NCBI RefSeq assembly: GCF_001514195.1
Contig: NZ_KQ948743.1
Coordinates: forward strand, 267,585 to 331,584
From: Streptomyces griseorubiginosus
GTDB lineage: Bacteria > Actinomycetota > Actinomycetes > Streptomycetales > Streptomycetaceae
Reading direction: 5' to 3'
DNA: 64,000 nucleotides
Shown: piece after piece, positions 25,218 through 33,767 of the stretch
Numbering within the stretch: the first letter of the stretch is position 1
How the letters are laid out: the number at the start of each line of letters is the position of its first letter
Position numbers and translations under genes: made by a program
Notes under the pieces: generated by a model
What the model was told of the DNA's origin: nothing
What the model saw: the letters and a program-made list of their open reading frames with translations, nothing else
Database searches by the model: none

Positions 25218-26096
25218 CTAACGCGCGGCGAGCGCGTCCAGGGCGGACACCTCCAGGACGGAGGCCGACGTCTCCAGGACGGAGGCGTGCCGCATGCCCT
25301 CCGGCAGGCCTAGCAAGACCGGCTCCCAGGCGCCGCCGTCCCGGCTGCGGACCGCCCCGTACCGCCCTTCGAGGAAGTGGTCGAAGATCATGATCCAGTC
25401 GCCGTCCCTGCGGAACAGCGACGGCCCCTCGGCCAGGGAGGGGGTCACGGGACCGTTGGGCGTCGCGTACGGCCCGCCGGGCACGTCGAACGTCGTGAGG
25501 TGGATGTCCTTGTGCGCGGTGGCGATGTCGTTGACCCCGCGCTCGTCCTTGAAGGCCATGAGGAAGCCGCCGCCCGACAGCTCACGGACGGTCGCGTCGA
25601 TGACCGAGTGACCGGGGTCGAAGAAGATTCCGGGTGCCGAGAAGGTGCGGAAGTCTTCGGTGGTGCAGTGCCAGATGCGGTGGTCCTGGGTGAGGTGCTC
25701 GAAGTCCCGGCCCTCGGCCGTGGCACCCGGCTCGACCACGGACGACCAGATGAGGTGGTACAGCCCGGTCGCGCGGTCCAGGAAGAACTCCGGGGCCCAG
25801 GCGTTGAGGGCGCCCTGCACCCGGGCCATCACCGGAACCAGTCGCTGTTCGGACCAGCTGACCAGGTCGGCCGAGGTGGCGTGGACGATGTACGGGCTGG
25901 TCCAGCCGTCGGTGGCGAGCAGGTGGAACAGGCCGTCGGGGCCGAGGCCGATGAAGGGGTCCCGCAGCCGGCCGGTGCCGACGGTGCCCCGCAGGACCGG
26001 CCGTCCGCCGTTCACCGGGGCGAACTCCTCGCCGTCGTGGCTGTAGGCCAGGTGGAGCGCCTCGTCGGCGTCGGTGAAGTAGGAGACCACGTACAT
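25218..26096 (-). CDS. Cytosolic GH43-like glycosidase
   Basis: This 292-residue protein shows a five-bladed-propeller GH43/62/68-type pattern: RLRDPFIGLGPDGLFHLLATDG (a DPF/DPY motif with the base Asp), NAWAPEFFLDRATGLYHLIWSS (typical APE blade), SVIDATVRELSGGGFLMAFKDE, and PSLFRRDGDWIMIFDHF. There is no signal peptide, so it should act on imported oligosaccharides. It is read in the same direction as the importer genes 279 bp upstream and is probably in that regulon. ATG 26096 has GGAAGGA about 11 bp upstream. The linkage is unknown; arabinosides or uronic-acid oligomers fit the neighbours. Confidence 0.8.
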   Translation of the reverse strand: MYVVSYFTDADEALHLAYSHDGEEFAPVNGGRPVLRGTVGTGRLRDPFIGLGPDGLFHLLATDGWTSPYIVHATSADLVSWSEQRLVPVMARVQGALNAWAPEFFLDRATGLYHLIWSSVVEPGATAEGRDFEHLTQDHRIWHCTTEDFRTFSAPGIFFDPGHSVIDATVRELSGGGFLMAFKDERGVNDIATAHKDIHLTTFDVPGGPYATPNGPVTPSLAEGPSLFRRDGDWIMIFDHFLEGRYGAVRSRDGGAWEPVLLGLPEGMRHASVLETSASVLEVSALDALAAR

Positions 26097-26374
26097 CGGT
26101 GGGGGGTCCTTCCGGAGGGGCGGGTCGAGAGGGGGCGGCGGCAGCGGGGCGGGGCCGCGCGGGTGGCACTGGGTGGGCGGCCCCGGGCGCGTGTCGGCAG
26201 GGCCGGGCGGGATGGCCGTAGAGCCGCAAGAGGGTGAAGGCGTCGCCGGGGCCCTCGATGTCGGGGCCATCCGGGCGCGCCGCTGGGACCCGCCGCGCTG
26301 GGACGGCCCTGCGCGGCGGGGCCAAGGGCTGAAGTGTGTTTCTGCGGACCCGGCCGTGAACCGGCGTACCGGGG

Positions 26375-27289
26375 TCAGGACTTGACGGCACCCGCCGACA
26401 TGCCGGCGACCACGTGGCGTTGCAGGAAGACGAAGATCAGGAAGAGGGGCAGTACGCCGAGCAGCGCTGCCGGGAAGAGGGTCGTCGGCTGCACGGTGTG
26501 CGGGTCGATGAACGAGTACGCGTTGACCATGACCGTGCGCTTGTCGGGGTCCTGGAGGAACACCAGCGGCACGATCAGGTCGTTCCACACCTGGAGTGAG
26601 ACGAAGGTCAGCAGGGTGCTGGTGATGGGGCGCAGCAGCGGCAGGATGATGGTGAAGAAGGTGCGCAGCGCCCCGCATCCGTCGAGGGCGGCGGCCTCCT
26701 CCAGGTCGGTGGGGATGGAGCGGATGAAGCTGGTGTAGAAGAACACCGCGACCGGCAGGAACATCGCCGTGTAGACGAAGACGACGCCCGCGTAGTTGTC
26801 CAGCAGGTTCAGGTCCCGCATCAGCAGGTACAGCGGGGCCACGACGACGAAGACCGGTACCGAGGTGCCCACGATGAACAGCCGGTAGACCCAGGTGGAC
26901 CAGCCCTGGGTGATGCGGGCCAGGGGGTAGCTCGCGAGGGAGCCGAGCACCGTGATGCTCAGACAGGACAGGCCGGTGATCAGCAGGGTGTTCAGGGCGC
27001 TGCGGCCGTAGTGGATCTGGGAGAAGGCGTCCGAGAAGTTCTTCAGGGTGAAGGTGTGCGGGATGCCGAGCGGGGACCGTGCCACGTCGGCCGCGGTGCG
27101 CAGCGAGGTGAGCACGGTGAAGACGAACGGCAGGACGAACACCAGCACGCCGAGGCAGAGCAGGACGGTGCCGAGGCTCTTGGTGGCGCGGCGCAGGGTG
27201 CTTCTGGTCGGGGCCGCGGCGGGGTCGGACGACGGCCGGGGCGTGGTGGGCCGGGTGTCGGCCTCGGGGGAAAGGGTGTGCGAGGTCAT
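26375..27289 (-). CDS. Sugar ABC transporter permease (MalG-type, CUT1)
   Basis: This 304-residue membrane protein has six hydrophobic helices after a Pro/Thr-rich leader. The ATPase-contact EAA loop reads EEAAALDGCGALRTFFTIILPL, and the end VVAGMSAGAVKS is typical of the second permease of CUT1 carbohydrate importers. It follows the first permease by 15 bp. No ATPase gene is present in the cluster. Confidence 0.9.
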   Translation of the reverse strand: MTSHTLSPEADTRPTTPRPSSDPAAAPTRSTLRRATKSLGTVLLCLGVLVFVLPFVFTVLTSLRTAADVARSPLGIPHTFTLKNFSDAFSQIHYGRSALNTLLITGLSCLSITVLGSLASYPLARITQGWSTWVYRLFIVGTSVPVFVVVAPLYLLMRDLNLLDNYAGVVFVYTAMFLPVAVFFYTSFIRSIPTDLEEAAALDGCGALRTFFTIILPLLRPITSTLLTFVSLQVWNDLIVPLVFLQDPDKRTVMVNAYSFIDPHTVQPTTLFPAALLGVLPLFLIFVFLQRHVVAGMSAGAVKS

Positions 27290-27304
27290 GGTCGTGTCCG
27301 CCTG

Positions 27305-28177
27305 TCAGATTCGGCGCTCGCGCAGGCGCAGCAGAGAGGAGGTGGCGCTGGACAGGACGACCACGGTCACCAGGAGGAGTACGGAGATGGCGATGCCGAG
27401 GGCGAACTTCCCGCCGCCGAAGACATTGCGGTAGACGAGGGTGGTCAGCGTCTCGGTGGAGCCGGCCGGGCCGCCGTTGGTGAGGACCAACGGGAACTCG
27501 AAGACCTTCAGGGAGCCGATGAGGCTGAGGGTCACGTTGACGGTGAGCGCGGGCGCGAGCATGGGCCATTCGATGGAGCGGAAGCGGCGCCAGCCGTTCG
27601 CGCCGTCGACCGCGGCGGCGTCGAGGAGTTCGGTGGGCAGGCTCATGTAGCCGGCCAGGAAGATGGCGCAGGAGTAGCCCGCGAACATCCAGATGTTGAC
27701 GGCGGCCACCGCGTAGAGGGCGGTGGAGGTGTCGCCGAGCCAGACGTGCTCCAGGGAGTCGAGGCCGAGCAGACCGAGGAGGGCGTTGATGCCGCCGTCC
27801 GGGGCGAACAGGTACGACCAGATGAACGCGGCCATCACCGGGGAGACCAGGGTCGGAGTGAGCAGGGTGACGCTGAGCGCCTTGCGGACCTTCGGCCGGC
27901 GGAACAGCATGCTCGCGAAGAGCAGGCCGAGGCCGTTCTGGGCGATCACGACGACGGCCGCGTACAGGATGGTGTGCCACAGGGCGGCGGTGACGTCGGG
28001 GTCGTCGGCCATCGCCCGGTACTGCTCGGTGCCGACGAAGTGGGCGATCGGTCCACCGAGGCTGTCCGTCATGCTCAGGTAGATCCCGCGGCCCAGCGGA
28101 TAGAGCATGAAGACGGCGTACACGGTGATCGCCGGAAGCAGGAAGGCGGCCATGGTGGCGCGCCGGCGGTGGATCAC
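27305..28177 (-). CDS. Sugar ABC transporter permease (MalF-type, CUT1)
   Basis: This 290-residue inner-membrane protein has six helices. It starts AAFLLPAITVYAVFMLYPLG and has the EAA-type loop LLDAAAVDGANGWRRFRSIEWPML. GTG 28177 is the start, with GAGGAGGA about 7 bp upstream. It is the middle gene of binding protein-permease-permease and pairs with the MalG-type protein to form the import channel. Confidence 0.9.
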   Translation of the reverse strand: MIHRRRATMAAFLLPAITVYAVFMLYPLGRGIYLSMTDSLGGPIAHFVGTEQYRAMADDPDVTAALWHTILYAAVVVIAQNGLGLLFASMLFRRPKVRKALSVTLLTPTLVSPVMAAFIWSYLFAPDGGINALLGLLGLDSLEHVWLGDTSTALYAVAAVNIWMFAGYSCAIFLAGYMSLPTELLDAAAVDGANGWRRFRSIEWPMLAPALTVNVTLSLIGSLKVFEFPLVLTNGGPAGSTETLTTLVYRNVFGGGKFALGIAISVLLLVTVVVLSSATSSLLRLRERRI

Positions 28178-28222
28178 GGGAGTCCTCCTCTGGCCCGAAC
28201 GGCCGTGGTGGGGGCGGGGGGG

Positions 28223-28263
28223 GTGGAGCGGGTCGGTCGGAAGCTGCCGACCGCTCCCACCAC
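28223..28263 (-). promoter_or_regulatory. Intercistronic hairpin between binding-protein and permease genes
   Basis: GGTGGAGCGGGTCGG can pair imperfectly with CCGACCGCTCCCACC (one bulge) around a short loop. It lies in the 104-bp gap after the binding-protein gene. Such hairpins often stabilise the upstream mRNA or terminate part of the transcripts, giving more binding protein than permease. Confidence 0.5.
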
Positions 28264-28281
28264 GGCTGGTCCGGTGCTGGC

Positions 28282-29550
28282 TTACTTCGCGGACGCCGCG
28301 GTCTGGATGTCCTTGAGCGTCTGCGCGGTGGACTCCTTGCCCAGCAGATAGGCCTGGATCTTCGAGCCGATCTCGGTCTCGGCGGCGGCGCCGTACCAGG
28401 AGTTGGAGGGCAGGATCCGGTAACGGCCGTCCTTGAAGGCGTTGGTGAAGGCCGTGGTCTCGGTGCTCTCCGGCGTGCTGCCGCCGGTGAACGGCGACTC
28501 GGCGTGCTCGGCGTCGAGGTACTTGGAGAGGTTCTCGCTCTGCGACCAGAACTTCACGTACTCGCGTGCCGCGTCACCCTGCTGCGACTGGGAGTTGACG
28601 GCCCACATGGTGCCGGCGAAGAGCATGCCGTTCGGCTTGGTGCCCGCGGCGCCGCCCGGCCAGGGTGCGAACTGGACGGGGAATCCGGCCTTCGCGACGT
28701 TGGAGACCTGCCAGGCGCCCTGGTACCAGAACGCGCTCTTGCCCGCGCTGAAGTCCTGCGGGCCCTGCGACCACTCGTCGACACCGAGTTCGTTCTTCCA
28801 GTTGACGTACCCCTTGTCCTCCAGGGTCTTCAGCTGGTCAAGGGGGCCCTGCCAGTCCGGTGCGAAGGAGGCCTTGCCGCCCAGGAAGTCGGCGTCCCAC
28901 TGCTTGTTCTTCTGGTAGACGAGGCTCGAGCCGCTCGCCTGGAAGACCGAGCTGCCCGTCCAACCCGACTTGTCCGGCAGGGAGATGGGGTTGATGCCGG
29001 CCTTCTTGAGCTTGCCCAGGTCGGCGAGGAAGGTCGGCCAGTCGGCCGGGACCTCGTCTATGCCCGCCTTCTTCAGGAGGTTCATGTTGGCGTACATGCC
29101 GATGCCGATGAGCTCCATCGGCATGGCGAGCGTCTTGCCGTCGGACTGGGCGAAGGGCTTGGCGTCGGGGGCGATGTCGCCCGCCCACGACTCCTTGGAG
29201 AGGTCGGCGAGGTAGCCGGAGGCGCCCCACTTCTTCATCTTGTCCGTGTCGACCATGATCACGTCGCCGGCCTTGCCACCGAGCAGTTCGGGCTGGAGCT
29301 TCTGGACGTACGTGTCGTTCGCGGTGATGTACTCGAAGTCGATCTTGATCTTCGGGTGGGCCTTCTCGAAGGCCTTGTTGATCTCCGCGACGTTCGCCGG
29401 CTCCGCGCCGCCGCCCTTCCACGCCTGGACGTGCAGGGTCACCGTGCCGTCGCTGGAGGCACCGCTCGACCCGCCACCGCACGCGGCCAGCGACACCGCC
29501 ATGGCGGCGACCGTGGTGGCGATCGCGACACGTCTCCCGGAATGCTTCAT
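28282..29550 (-). CDS. Sugar-binding lipoprotein of a CUT1 ABC importer
   Basis: The 422-residue protein has a lipobox LAAC with Cys24 as the lipidation site, then a solute-binding family 1 domain. It has VAEINKAFEKAHPKIKIDFEYI near the start, GDVIMVDTDKMKKW, and aromatic ligand-pocket residues such as FWYQGAWQVS. It would catch an oligosaccharide outside the membrane and pass it to the two permeases. ATG 29550 has GGAGAGG upstream. It is divergent from the LacI regulator, and the GH43-like and beta-helix genes downstream suggest a pectin- or arabinan-derived ligand. Confidence 0.9.
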   Translation of the reverse strand: MKHSGRRVAIATTVAAMAVSLAACGGGSSGASSDGTVTLHVQAWKGGGAEPANVAEINKAFEKAHPKIKIDFEYITANDTYVQKLQPELLGGKAGDVIMVDTDKMKKWGASGYLADLSKESWAGDIAPDAKPFAQSDGKTLAMPMELIGIGMYANMNLLKKAGIDEVPADWPTFLADLGKLKKAGINPISLPDKSGWTGSSVFQASGSSLVYQKNKQWDADFLGGKASFAPDWQGPLDQLKTLEDKGYVNWKNELGVDEWSQGPQDFSAGKSAFWYQGAWQVSNVAKAGFPVQFAPWPGGAAGTKPNGMLFAGTMWAVNSQSQQGDAAREYVKFWSQSENLSKYLDAEHAESPFTGGSTPESTETTAFTNAFKDGRYRILPSNSWYGAAAETEIGSKIQAYLLGKESTAQTLKDIQTAASAK

Positions 29551-29923
29551 TGCACACCTCTCCCGTCGTCGGTACGGACCGACTCGTCATGTGTTGAGGG
29601 ATTGATTCGGTCGGGCTGGATCCGGGTGGGTTCAGCGCCGATGCGACGAAAAGGGGTCGGTGGACCCGAGTTGCGGCCATGTTGAGCGCCGATGGCCGGG
29701 AACTGTAACGCAAAACTTAGCCGACATCTATACGTAACTTTGAGTGGTCGATACGTACGGCTCGTGATCCCTCTTCACCGCTGCTTACAGGGCCTTCCCG
29801 TCGCGCGACGCCTGCCTTATCGTTACAGTTTCATGGAAGTTTCCGGTCGCTCGTGATTGAGTGAGCCGGAGCCGGCCAGAGGTCCGGTGCAGCTCAAGTG
29901 CCCGGCGAGCAGAAGGAGTTGGC
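29551..29923. promoter_or_regulatory. Divergent control region of importer and LacI genes
   Basis: This 373-bp region holds two sets of repeats. AACTGTAACG (29701-29710) and its exact inverse CGTTACAGTT (29821-29830) are 120 bp apart, about 150 bp from the importer start and 95 bp from the lacI-type start. ATACGTA occurs twice (29730-29736 and 29751-29757), spaced 21 bp, two helical turns. The DNA between them is less GC-rich than the surroundings. These are plausible operators for the adjacent LacI protein, possibly with looping. Confidence 0.5.
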
Positions 29924-30946
29924 GTGACAGGGCGGGTGACCATCGCGCAGGTGGCCGAGGAGGCCGGCGTCTCCGCGATGACCGTGTCCAACGTCATGAA
30001 CGGCAAGCCGGGCGCTTCCGAGGAGACCCGTCGCCGCGTCCTGGAGGTCGCGGGCCGCCTCGGGTACCGGCCCAACGTGTCGGCCCGCAACCTCAAGGGT
30101 GGCCGCAGCGGACTCATCGGCCTTATCGCCCTCGACCTCACCAGCCAGTACGGACTGGAGATCCTGCGCGGAGTCGCCGACGAACTCGCCGACGCGGAAC
30201 AGGAGTTGCTCGTCAACGCCTCGTACCATGACGCGGCCAGGGAGAAGGACCGGGTGGAGTTCCTGGGGCGCGGACTGGTCGACGGCGTCCTGATGATCGC
30301 GCCGGTCCTGGAGGACGAGACGGTCAAGCTGCTGCGCCGCCAGAACCTGCCGTGCGTCATCATCGACCCCCGGCGCCTGGAGGTGCCGCTCCCCCGCCTG
30401 AGCGTCGACAACTACCACGGCATGCGTCAGGGCACCCAGCACCTGATCGACCTGGGCCACACCCGGATCGCCTACATCCGCGGCGAGGAGGACCTCGAGA
30501 GCACCTCCGTGCGCTTCCAGGGCTTCGAGGACGCGATGCGGCTGGCCGGCCTGAAGGTGGACCCGCGCATGGTCGCGTCCTGCGACTTCTCGTACGCCAG
30601 TGGATTCCGTACGGCCACGCAGCTGATCTCCGAGCACCGGCCGACGGCGATCGTGGCCGGCGCGGACCTCATGGCGCTCGGCGCCGTCGACGCGGCGCGG
30701 GCGAGCGGTCTGGACGTGCCGAGCGAGTTCTCGGTCGTCGGCTTCGACGACCTCCCGCAGGCGGCGCAGAGCTTCCCCGGCCTGACCACCGTGCGCCAGC
30801 CGCTGCACGACATGGGGCAGAAGGCGGCCCGCGCACTGCTGTCGCTCATCGAGGGGCAGAAGCTGCTCATGGAGCACATGGAGGTGGGCACACAGCTGGT
30901 GATCCGCAACTCGACGGCTCCGCCGCGGAGGGGCGCGGAGGGGTGA
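29924..30946 (+). CDS. LacI-family transcriptional regulator
   Basis: This 340-residue repressor has the N-terminal helix-turn-helix VTIAQVAEEAGVSAMTVSNVMNG with hinge NVSARNLKGGRSGLIGL, then a periplasmic-binding-protein-like sensor domain (about 60-335). GTG 29924 is chosen because AGAAGGAG lies 5 bp upstream and the helix-turn-helix follows directly. It is divergent from the CUT1 importer genes and almost surely controls them, responding to the imported sugar or its product. Confidence 0.9.
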   Translation: MTGRVTIAQVAEEAGVSAMTVSNVMNGKPGASEETRRRVLEVAGRLGYRPNVSARNLKGGRSGLIGLIALDLTSQYGLEILRGVADELADAEQELLVNASYHDAAREKDRVEFLGRGLVDGVLMIAPVLEDETVKLLRRQNLPCVIIDPRRLEVPLPRLSVDNYHGMRQGTQHLIDLGHTRIAYIRGEEDLESTSVRFQGFEDAMRLAGLKVDPRMVASCDFSYASGFRTATQLISEHRPTAIVAGADLMALGAVDAARASGLDVPSEFSVVGFDDLPQAAQSFPGLTTVRQPLHDMGQKAARALLSLIEGQKLLMEHMEVGTQLVIRNSTAPPRRGAEG

Positions 30947-31068
30947 GCCGCACATCCTGGCGCGGCGGGGGTGTCGAAAGGTGAGCCGCGCATCCTGCCG
31001 CAGCGAGGCGCCCAGGGGTGAGCCGCACATCCTGCCGTGCCGAAGTGCCGAGAGGTGAGCCGCGCATC
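30942..31068. repeat. Four tandem 37-38-bp repeats starting at the LacI stop codon
   Basis: The core GGTGAGCCGC(A/G)CATCCTG occurs at 30942, 30980, 31017 and (truncated after CATC) 31054. The spacing is 38, 37 and 37 bp, and the variable base alternates A, G, A, G. The first copy contains the TGA stop codon of the LacI gene. The array fills the gap between this gene and the convergent gene at 31071-31487. Its role is unknown. Confidence 0.8.
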
Positions 31069-31070
31069 GC

Positions 31071-31487
31071 TCACGGGCTCGAGCCGGCTCCGTCCAGCAG
31101 CGCCGCGACGCGCTCGGCCGTCTTCTGCGCCGCACGCTGCTTGACCAGTCCTTCTTTCGCGACAGCCCGTACGTGCACAGTGGTGGTCCACTCGCCCTTG
31201 CGCGTCGCGTCCATGGTCACCACGACCGGGTTCATGCTGAGGTATCCGCCCCCGGTGAGCACGCGGAACGTCACCCGGTCCGCGCCGGCCTCCAACGGCT
31301 CCGGGGCCGCGCCATCGGCAAGCTGAACGAGCACGGTACGGACATGCTCGACCGCGGGATCGAACGCCAGCGGCAGTTCGCGGTCGAACTCGGCGACATC
31401 GTTCTTGAGGAACCGCGAGGCGAACTTCCCGCCCTTGTTGATACGGCCGAGGGCCTCCGCCAGGAGCTCGTCCTCCGATTGCCGCAT
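31071..31487 (-). CDS. Conserved-looking protein of unknown function, 138 residues
   Basis: No family is recognised. This soluble, basic protein begins MRQSEDELLAEALGRINKGGKFASRF and ends with a helix rich in Ala, Lys and Arg (VKQRAAQKTAERVAALLDGAG). The middle is probably beta-rich (DRVTFRVLTGGGYLSMNPVVVTMDATRKGEWTTTVHVRAVA has alternating hydrophobic residues). GGGGGTG lies about 6 bp before ATG 31487. It stands alone between the tandem repeat array and the DUF2975 operon. Confidence 0.65.
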   Translation of the reverse strand: MRQSEDELLAEALGRINKGGKFASRFLKNDVAEFDRELPLAFDPAVEHVRTVLVQLADGAAPEPLEAGADRVTFRVLTGGGYLSMNPVVVTMDATRKGEWTTTVHVRAVAKEGLVKQRAAQKTAERVAALLDGAGSSP

Positions 31488-31577
31488 CCGGCACCCCCTG
31501 CACTCGCCTGCCCGGTCGGCACGGCTGCGCCAAGACTGCGCCCTCGCACCGGGGGTTTCAACAACCCTTGCCTCACC

Positions 31578-31617
31578 CTATCGTTTCTCGATAGATTTCC
31601 ATCGTCATTCGATGGAA
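31578..31617. promoter_or_regulatory. Two adjacent inverted repeats, probable autoregulatory operators
   Basis: CTATCGTTTCTCGATAG (31578-31594) is a 6-bp inverted repeat with a 5-bp spacer. Beside it TTCCATCG and CGATGGAA (31597-31604 and 31610-31617) form an 8-bp inverted repeat, also with a 5-bp spacer. Both share the ATCG...CGAT core. They end 9 bp before ATG 31627 of an operon that encodes a small helix-turn-helix protein, its likely ligand. Confidence 0.65.
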
Positions 31618-31626
31618 GGTGGAGGC

Positions 31627-32112
31627 ATGGGAAAACTCGCCGTGCGGGCGCTGCGCGCCGTGCTCGTCGTGGTGCTCACCGGCACCGTGGGCGTACAGGT
31701 ACTGATGGTGTGGGCGTTGGCCACCGACCCCGAGGACGGGTCCATGCCGCTGACGCTCATGCGCCTGATCACCATCCTGGGCATGGTCTCGGTCCAGGTC
31801 ACCGGGGTCTGCGTCTGGCGCCTGGTGACGATGGTGCGCCGCGGGACGGTGTTCTCCCACGGCGCCTTCCGGTACGTGGACGGCATCATCGGTGCCATCA
31901 CCTCCGCCTCCCTCCTGTGGTTCGCGGTCACCGCCGTCAACGCGCCGGGCCAGCGGGACGATCCGGGAGTCAGCGTCATCATGGCCGGCATCGGCCTCGC
32001 CATTCTGGGGGTCGCTCTCATCGTGCTCGTCCTGCGGACACTGCTCGCCCAAGCCGTGGCACGCGATGTCGAAGCGGCCCGGATGCAGGCCGAGTTGAAC
32101 GAGGTGATCTGA
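31627..32112 (+). CDS. DUF2975-family membrane protein
   Basis: The 161-residue protein has four membrane helices (about residues 8-31, 42-66, 84-103 and 115-137) and a charged cytosolic tail (RDVEAARMQAELNEVI). This matches the DUF2975 family, which is usually paired with a YozG-like helix-turn-helix gene, as here. The stop overlaps the next ATG by one base (TGATG). GGTGGAGG is the ribosome-binding site. The pair probably forms a membrane-linked regulatory unit, but the signal is unknown. Confidence 0.82.
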   Translation: MGKLAVRALRAVLVVVLTGTVGVQVLMVWALATDPEDGSMPLTLMRLITILGMVSVQVTGVCVWRLVTMVRRGTVFSHGAFRYVDGIIGAITSASLLWFAVTAVNAPGQRDDPGVSVIMAGIGLAILGVALIVLVLRTLLAQAVARDVEAARMQAELNEVI

Positions 32113-32378
32113 TGCCGATCACCGTCGACATCGACGTGATGCTGGCCAAGCGCAAGATGTCCGTGGGGGAACTCGCGGAACGGGTGGGGATCACGCCCGC
32201 CAACCTCGCGGTCCTCAAGAACGGCCGCGCCAAGGCGGTGCGCTTCACGACGCTCGCCGCGCTCTGCGAGGTGCTCCAGTGCCAGCCGGGGGATCTGCTG
32301 CGGTGGGAGACGGACGGCGAGAGCGTGACGTCAAGGACAGGTGCCGACACCGGAGCGTCGGACGCGTCCGCGTCCTGA
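32112..32378 (+). CDS. YozG-like helix-turn-helix (Cro/CI-type) regulator
   Basis: This 88-residue DNA-binding protein has the helix-turn-helix SVGELAERVGITPANLAVLKNGRAKAVRF and the family ending LCEVLQCQPGDLLRWE. A Ser/Ala-rich tail follows. It is translationally coupled to the DUF2975 membrane protein. The paired inverted repeats at 31578-31617 are its probable operators. Confidence 0.87.
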   Translation: MPITVDIDVMLAKRKMSVGELAERVGITPANLAVLKNGRAKAVRFTTLAALCEVLQCQPGDLLRWETDGESVTSRTGADTGASDASAS

Positions 32379-32425
32379 CGGCCGCGCTGAGCGGAGTCCG
32401 CGGCGGCCGTCCGAACCGCACTCCG

Positions 32426-33349
32426 TCACCCCTCGGCCAGCTCCTTGCTGTAGACCGTGGACGAGCGCCGGACCGTCATGCCGAGGCGCTCGTACAGCGA
32501 CAGCGCGCCGGTGTCCGAGTGGGTCCACAGCGTGCAGCCCCGCTTGCCCTGCCGGTGGAAGGCCAGGAAGGACTCCCGCAGGAGCACGCGCGCTATGCCC
32601 CGGTTGCGCTGATCCTTCCGGACCGCGACCCGCTCGACGTACCCCTCGTCGTCGCCCGGGACGTCCAGGGACAGCACCGCGCCCACGAGTTGGTCACCGG
32701 CGAAGGCGAGCGGTGACGCCGCAGGGTCGAAGGTGGGCAGTTCGACCGTGTGCCGGGCCCACTCCGGGTAGCTCTTCCGCCGCTGCTGCCACTCGTCGAA
32801 CGCGTCCTCGGTGAGCTGGTACACGCTCCGCTCGTCACCCGCCTCGAAGGCTCGGACCGTGACGCCGGCCGGAGGCTCGGGCACATCCGGTTCGCACGGC
32901 ATCGCGAACTCGAGGAGCCACTCGGTGACGAGCGGGGTGTACCCGCCGGACCGCAGGAGTACGACCGCCGCCTGATCGCTGTCGGGGACGGTCTGGGCGA
33001 GGCGGTCACCGCCGAACCGGCGGGCCCGGTCCTCGGTCCAGGCGAGCAGGAGTCCGCCCAGGCCCCGGCCGGTGTGCGCGGGATGGACGTGGACCGTGGC
33101 GCGTCGGCCTCTCACCCGGGCCCAGCCGGCCAGTCCTCCGGCGGAGTCGTGCAGGAGGACCGACTCGGACGGCGCCTCCGCCGCCGGTGTGCCGAGGTCG
33201 GCGGCGACGCTGTCGACGCCCGTGGCGGCACGACCGTGCAGCGCGAGCTCGCACGCGGTGACCAGTCGATGAACCTCGGGAGCGTCTGAGGTTGTTGCCG
33301 GTCTGGAGTGGTACCCCACCGGCAGCAGCTGGGAAGAGAGACCGGACAT
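32426..33349 (-). CDS. Two-domain GNAT acetyltransferase (MshD-like architecture)
   Basis: This 307-residue protein contains two GNAT folds. The first (about residues 12-150) has RGRRATVHVHPAHTGRGLGGLLLAWTEDRA; the second (about 158-305) has YVERVAVRKDQRNRGIARVLLRESFLAF with the RxxGxA acetyl-CoA site. This tandem layout is that of mycothiol synthase, but the key regions differ enough that I only call the architecture. ATG 33349 is used; ATG 33367 is possible. It lies convergent to the helix-turn-helix gene. Confidence 0.8.
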   Translation of the reverse strand: MSGLSSQLLPVGYHSRPATTSDAPEVHRLVTACELALHGRAATGVDSVAADLGTPAAEAPSESVLLHDSAGGLAGWARVRGRRATVHVHPAHTGRGLGGLLLAWTEDRARRFGGDRLAQTVPDSDQAAVVLLRSGGYTPLVTEWLLEFAMPCEPDVPEPPAGVTVRAFEAGDERSVYQLTEDAFDEWQQRRKSYPEWARHTVELPTFDPAASPLAFAGDQLVGAVLSLDVPGDDEGYVERVAVRKDQRNRGIARVLLRESFLAFHRQGKRGCTLWTHSDTGALSLYERLGMTVRRSSTVYSKELAEG

Positions 33350-33631
33350 GGGTGCACCCTGGATCATCCGTACGTCCCTGTCACCTGATTTACGGCTCCC
33401 GCATCGCATGGAAACGGTTGCCTCACCGCAGGGGACCGGCTCCCGAACCGCAGGGGACCCGCCGCCGACGCGCGGCGACCGGCAGGAGGCGGCCTCAGTC
33501 GCCCCGCAATTCGGACCATTCCGAGCGCCATCCCGAATTCACCCCGGCGCTACCGAAGGTAACAGTGGGGAATTCCGAACCCTTTGAACATCGGTCAGCC
33601 CAACTCCTTGTTCCTGGTGAGTAGCGTGTGC

Positions 33632-33650
33632 GAAGGTAAGCCTCGCTTAA
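33632..33650. promoter_or_regulatory. Candidate DtxR/DmdR-type iron box
   Basis: GAAGGTAAGCCTCGCTTAA keeps the core AGGTAAGCCT of actinobacterial iron boxes and matches 13 of 19 bases of the form TTAGGTTAGGCTCACCTAA. It lies 118 bp before the sigma-like/ricin fusion gene. The remaining intergenic DNA (33350-33767) holds imperfect repeats of GAATTC with flanking CCCC/GGGG near 33535-33575 and no gene. Confidence 0.4.
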
Positions 33651-33767
33651 GGCGGACCGGTCCTGACCAGCCAACATGGCCGCCTTCAGGTATGTACCAA
33701 CCAGTCCCCGCTTTCCGACAGAGCGTCAATTCGCATGCCTTCTGCCGTTGGAAAGGAAATTGGCCCT

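Noticed and set aside
30942..31068. CRISPR array
   Set aside because: Only four units with similar sequence also in the spacers, a 37-bp total period and no cas genes; it is a simple tandem repeat.
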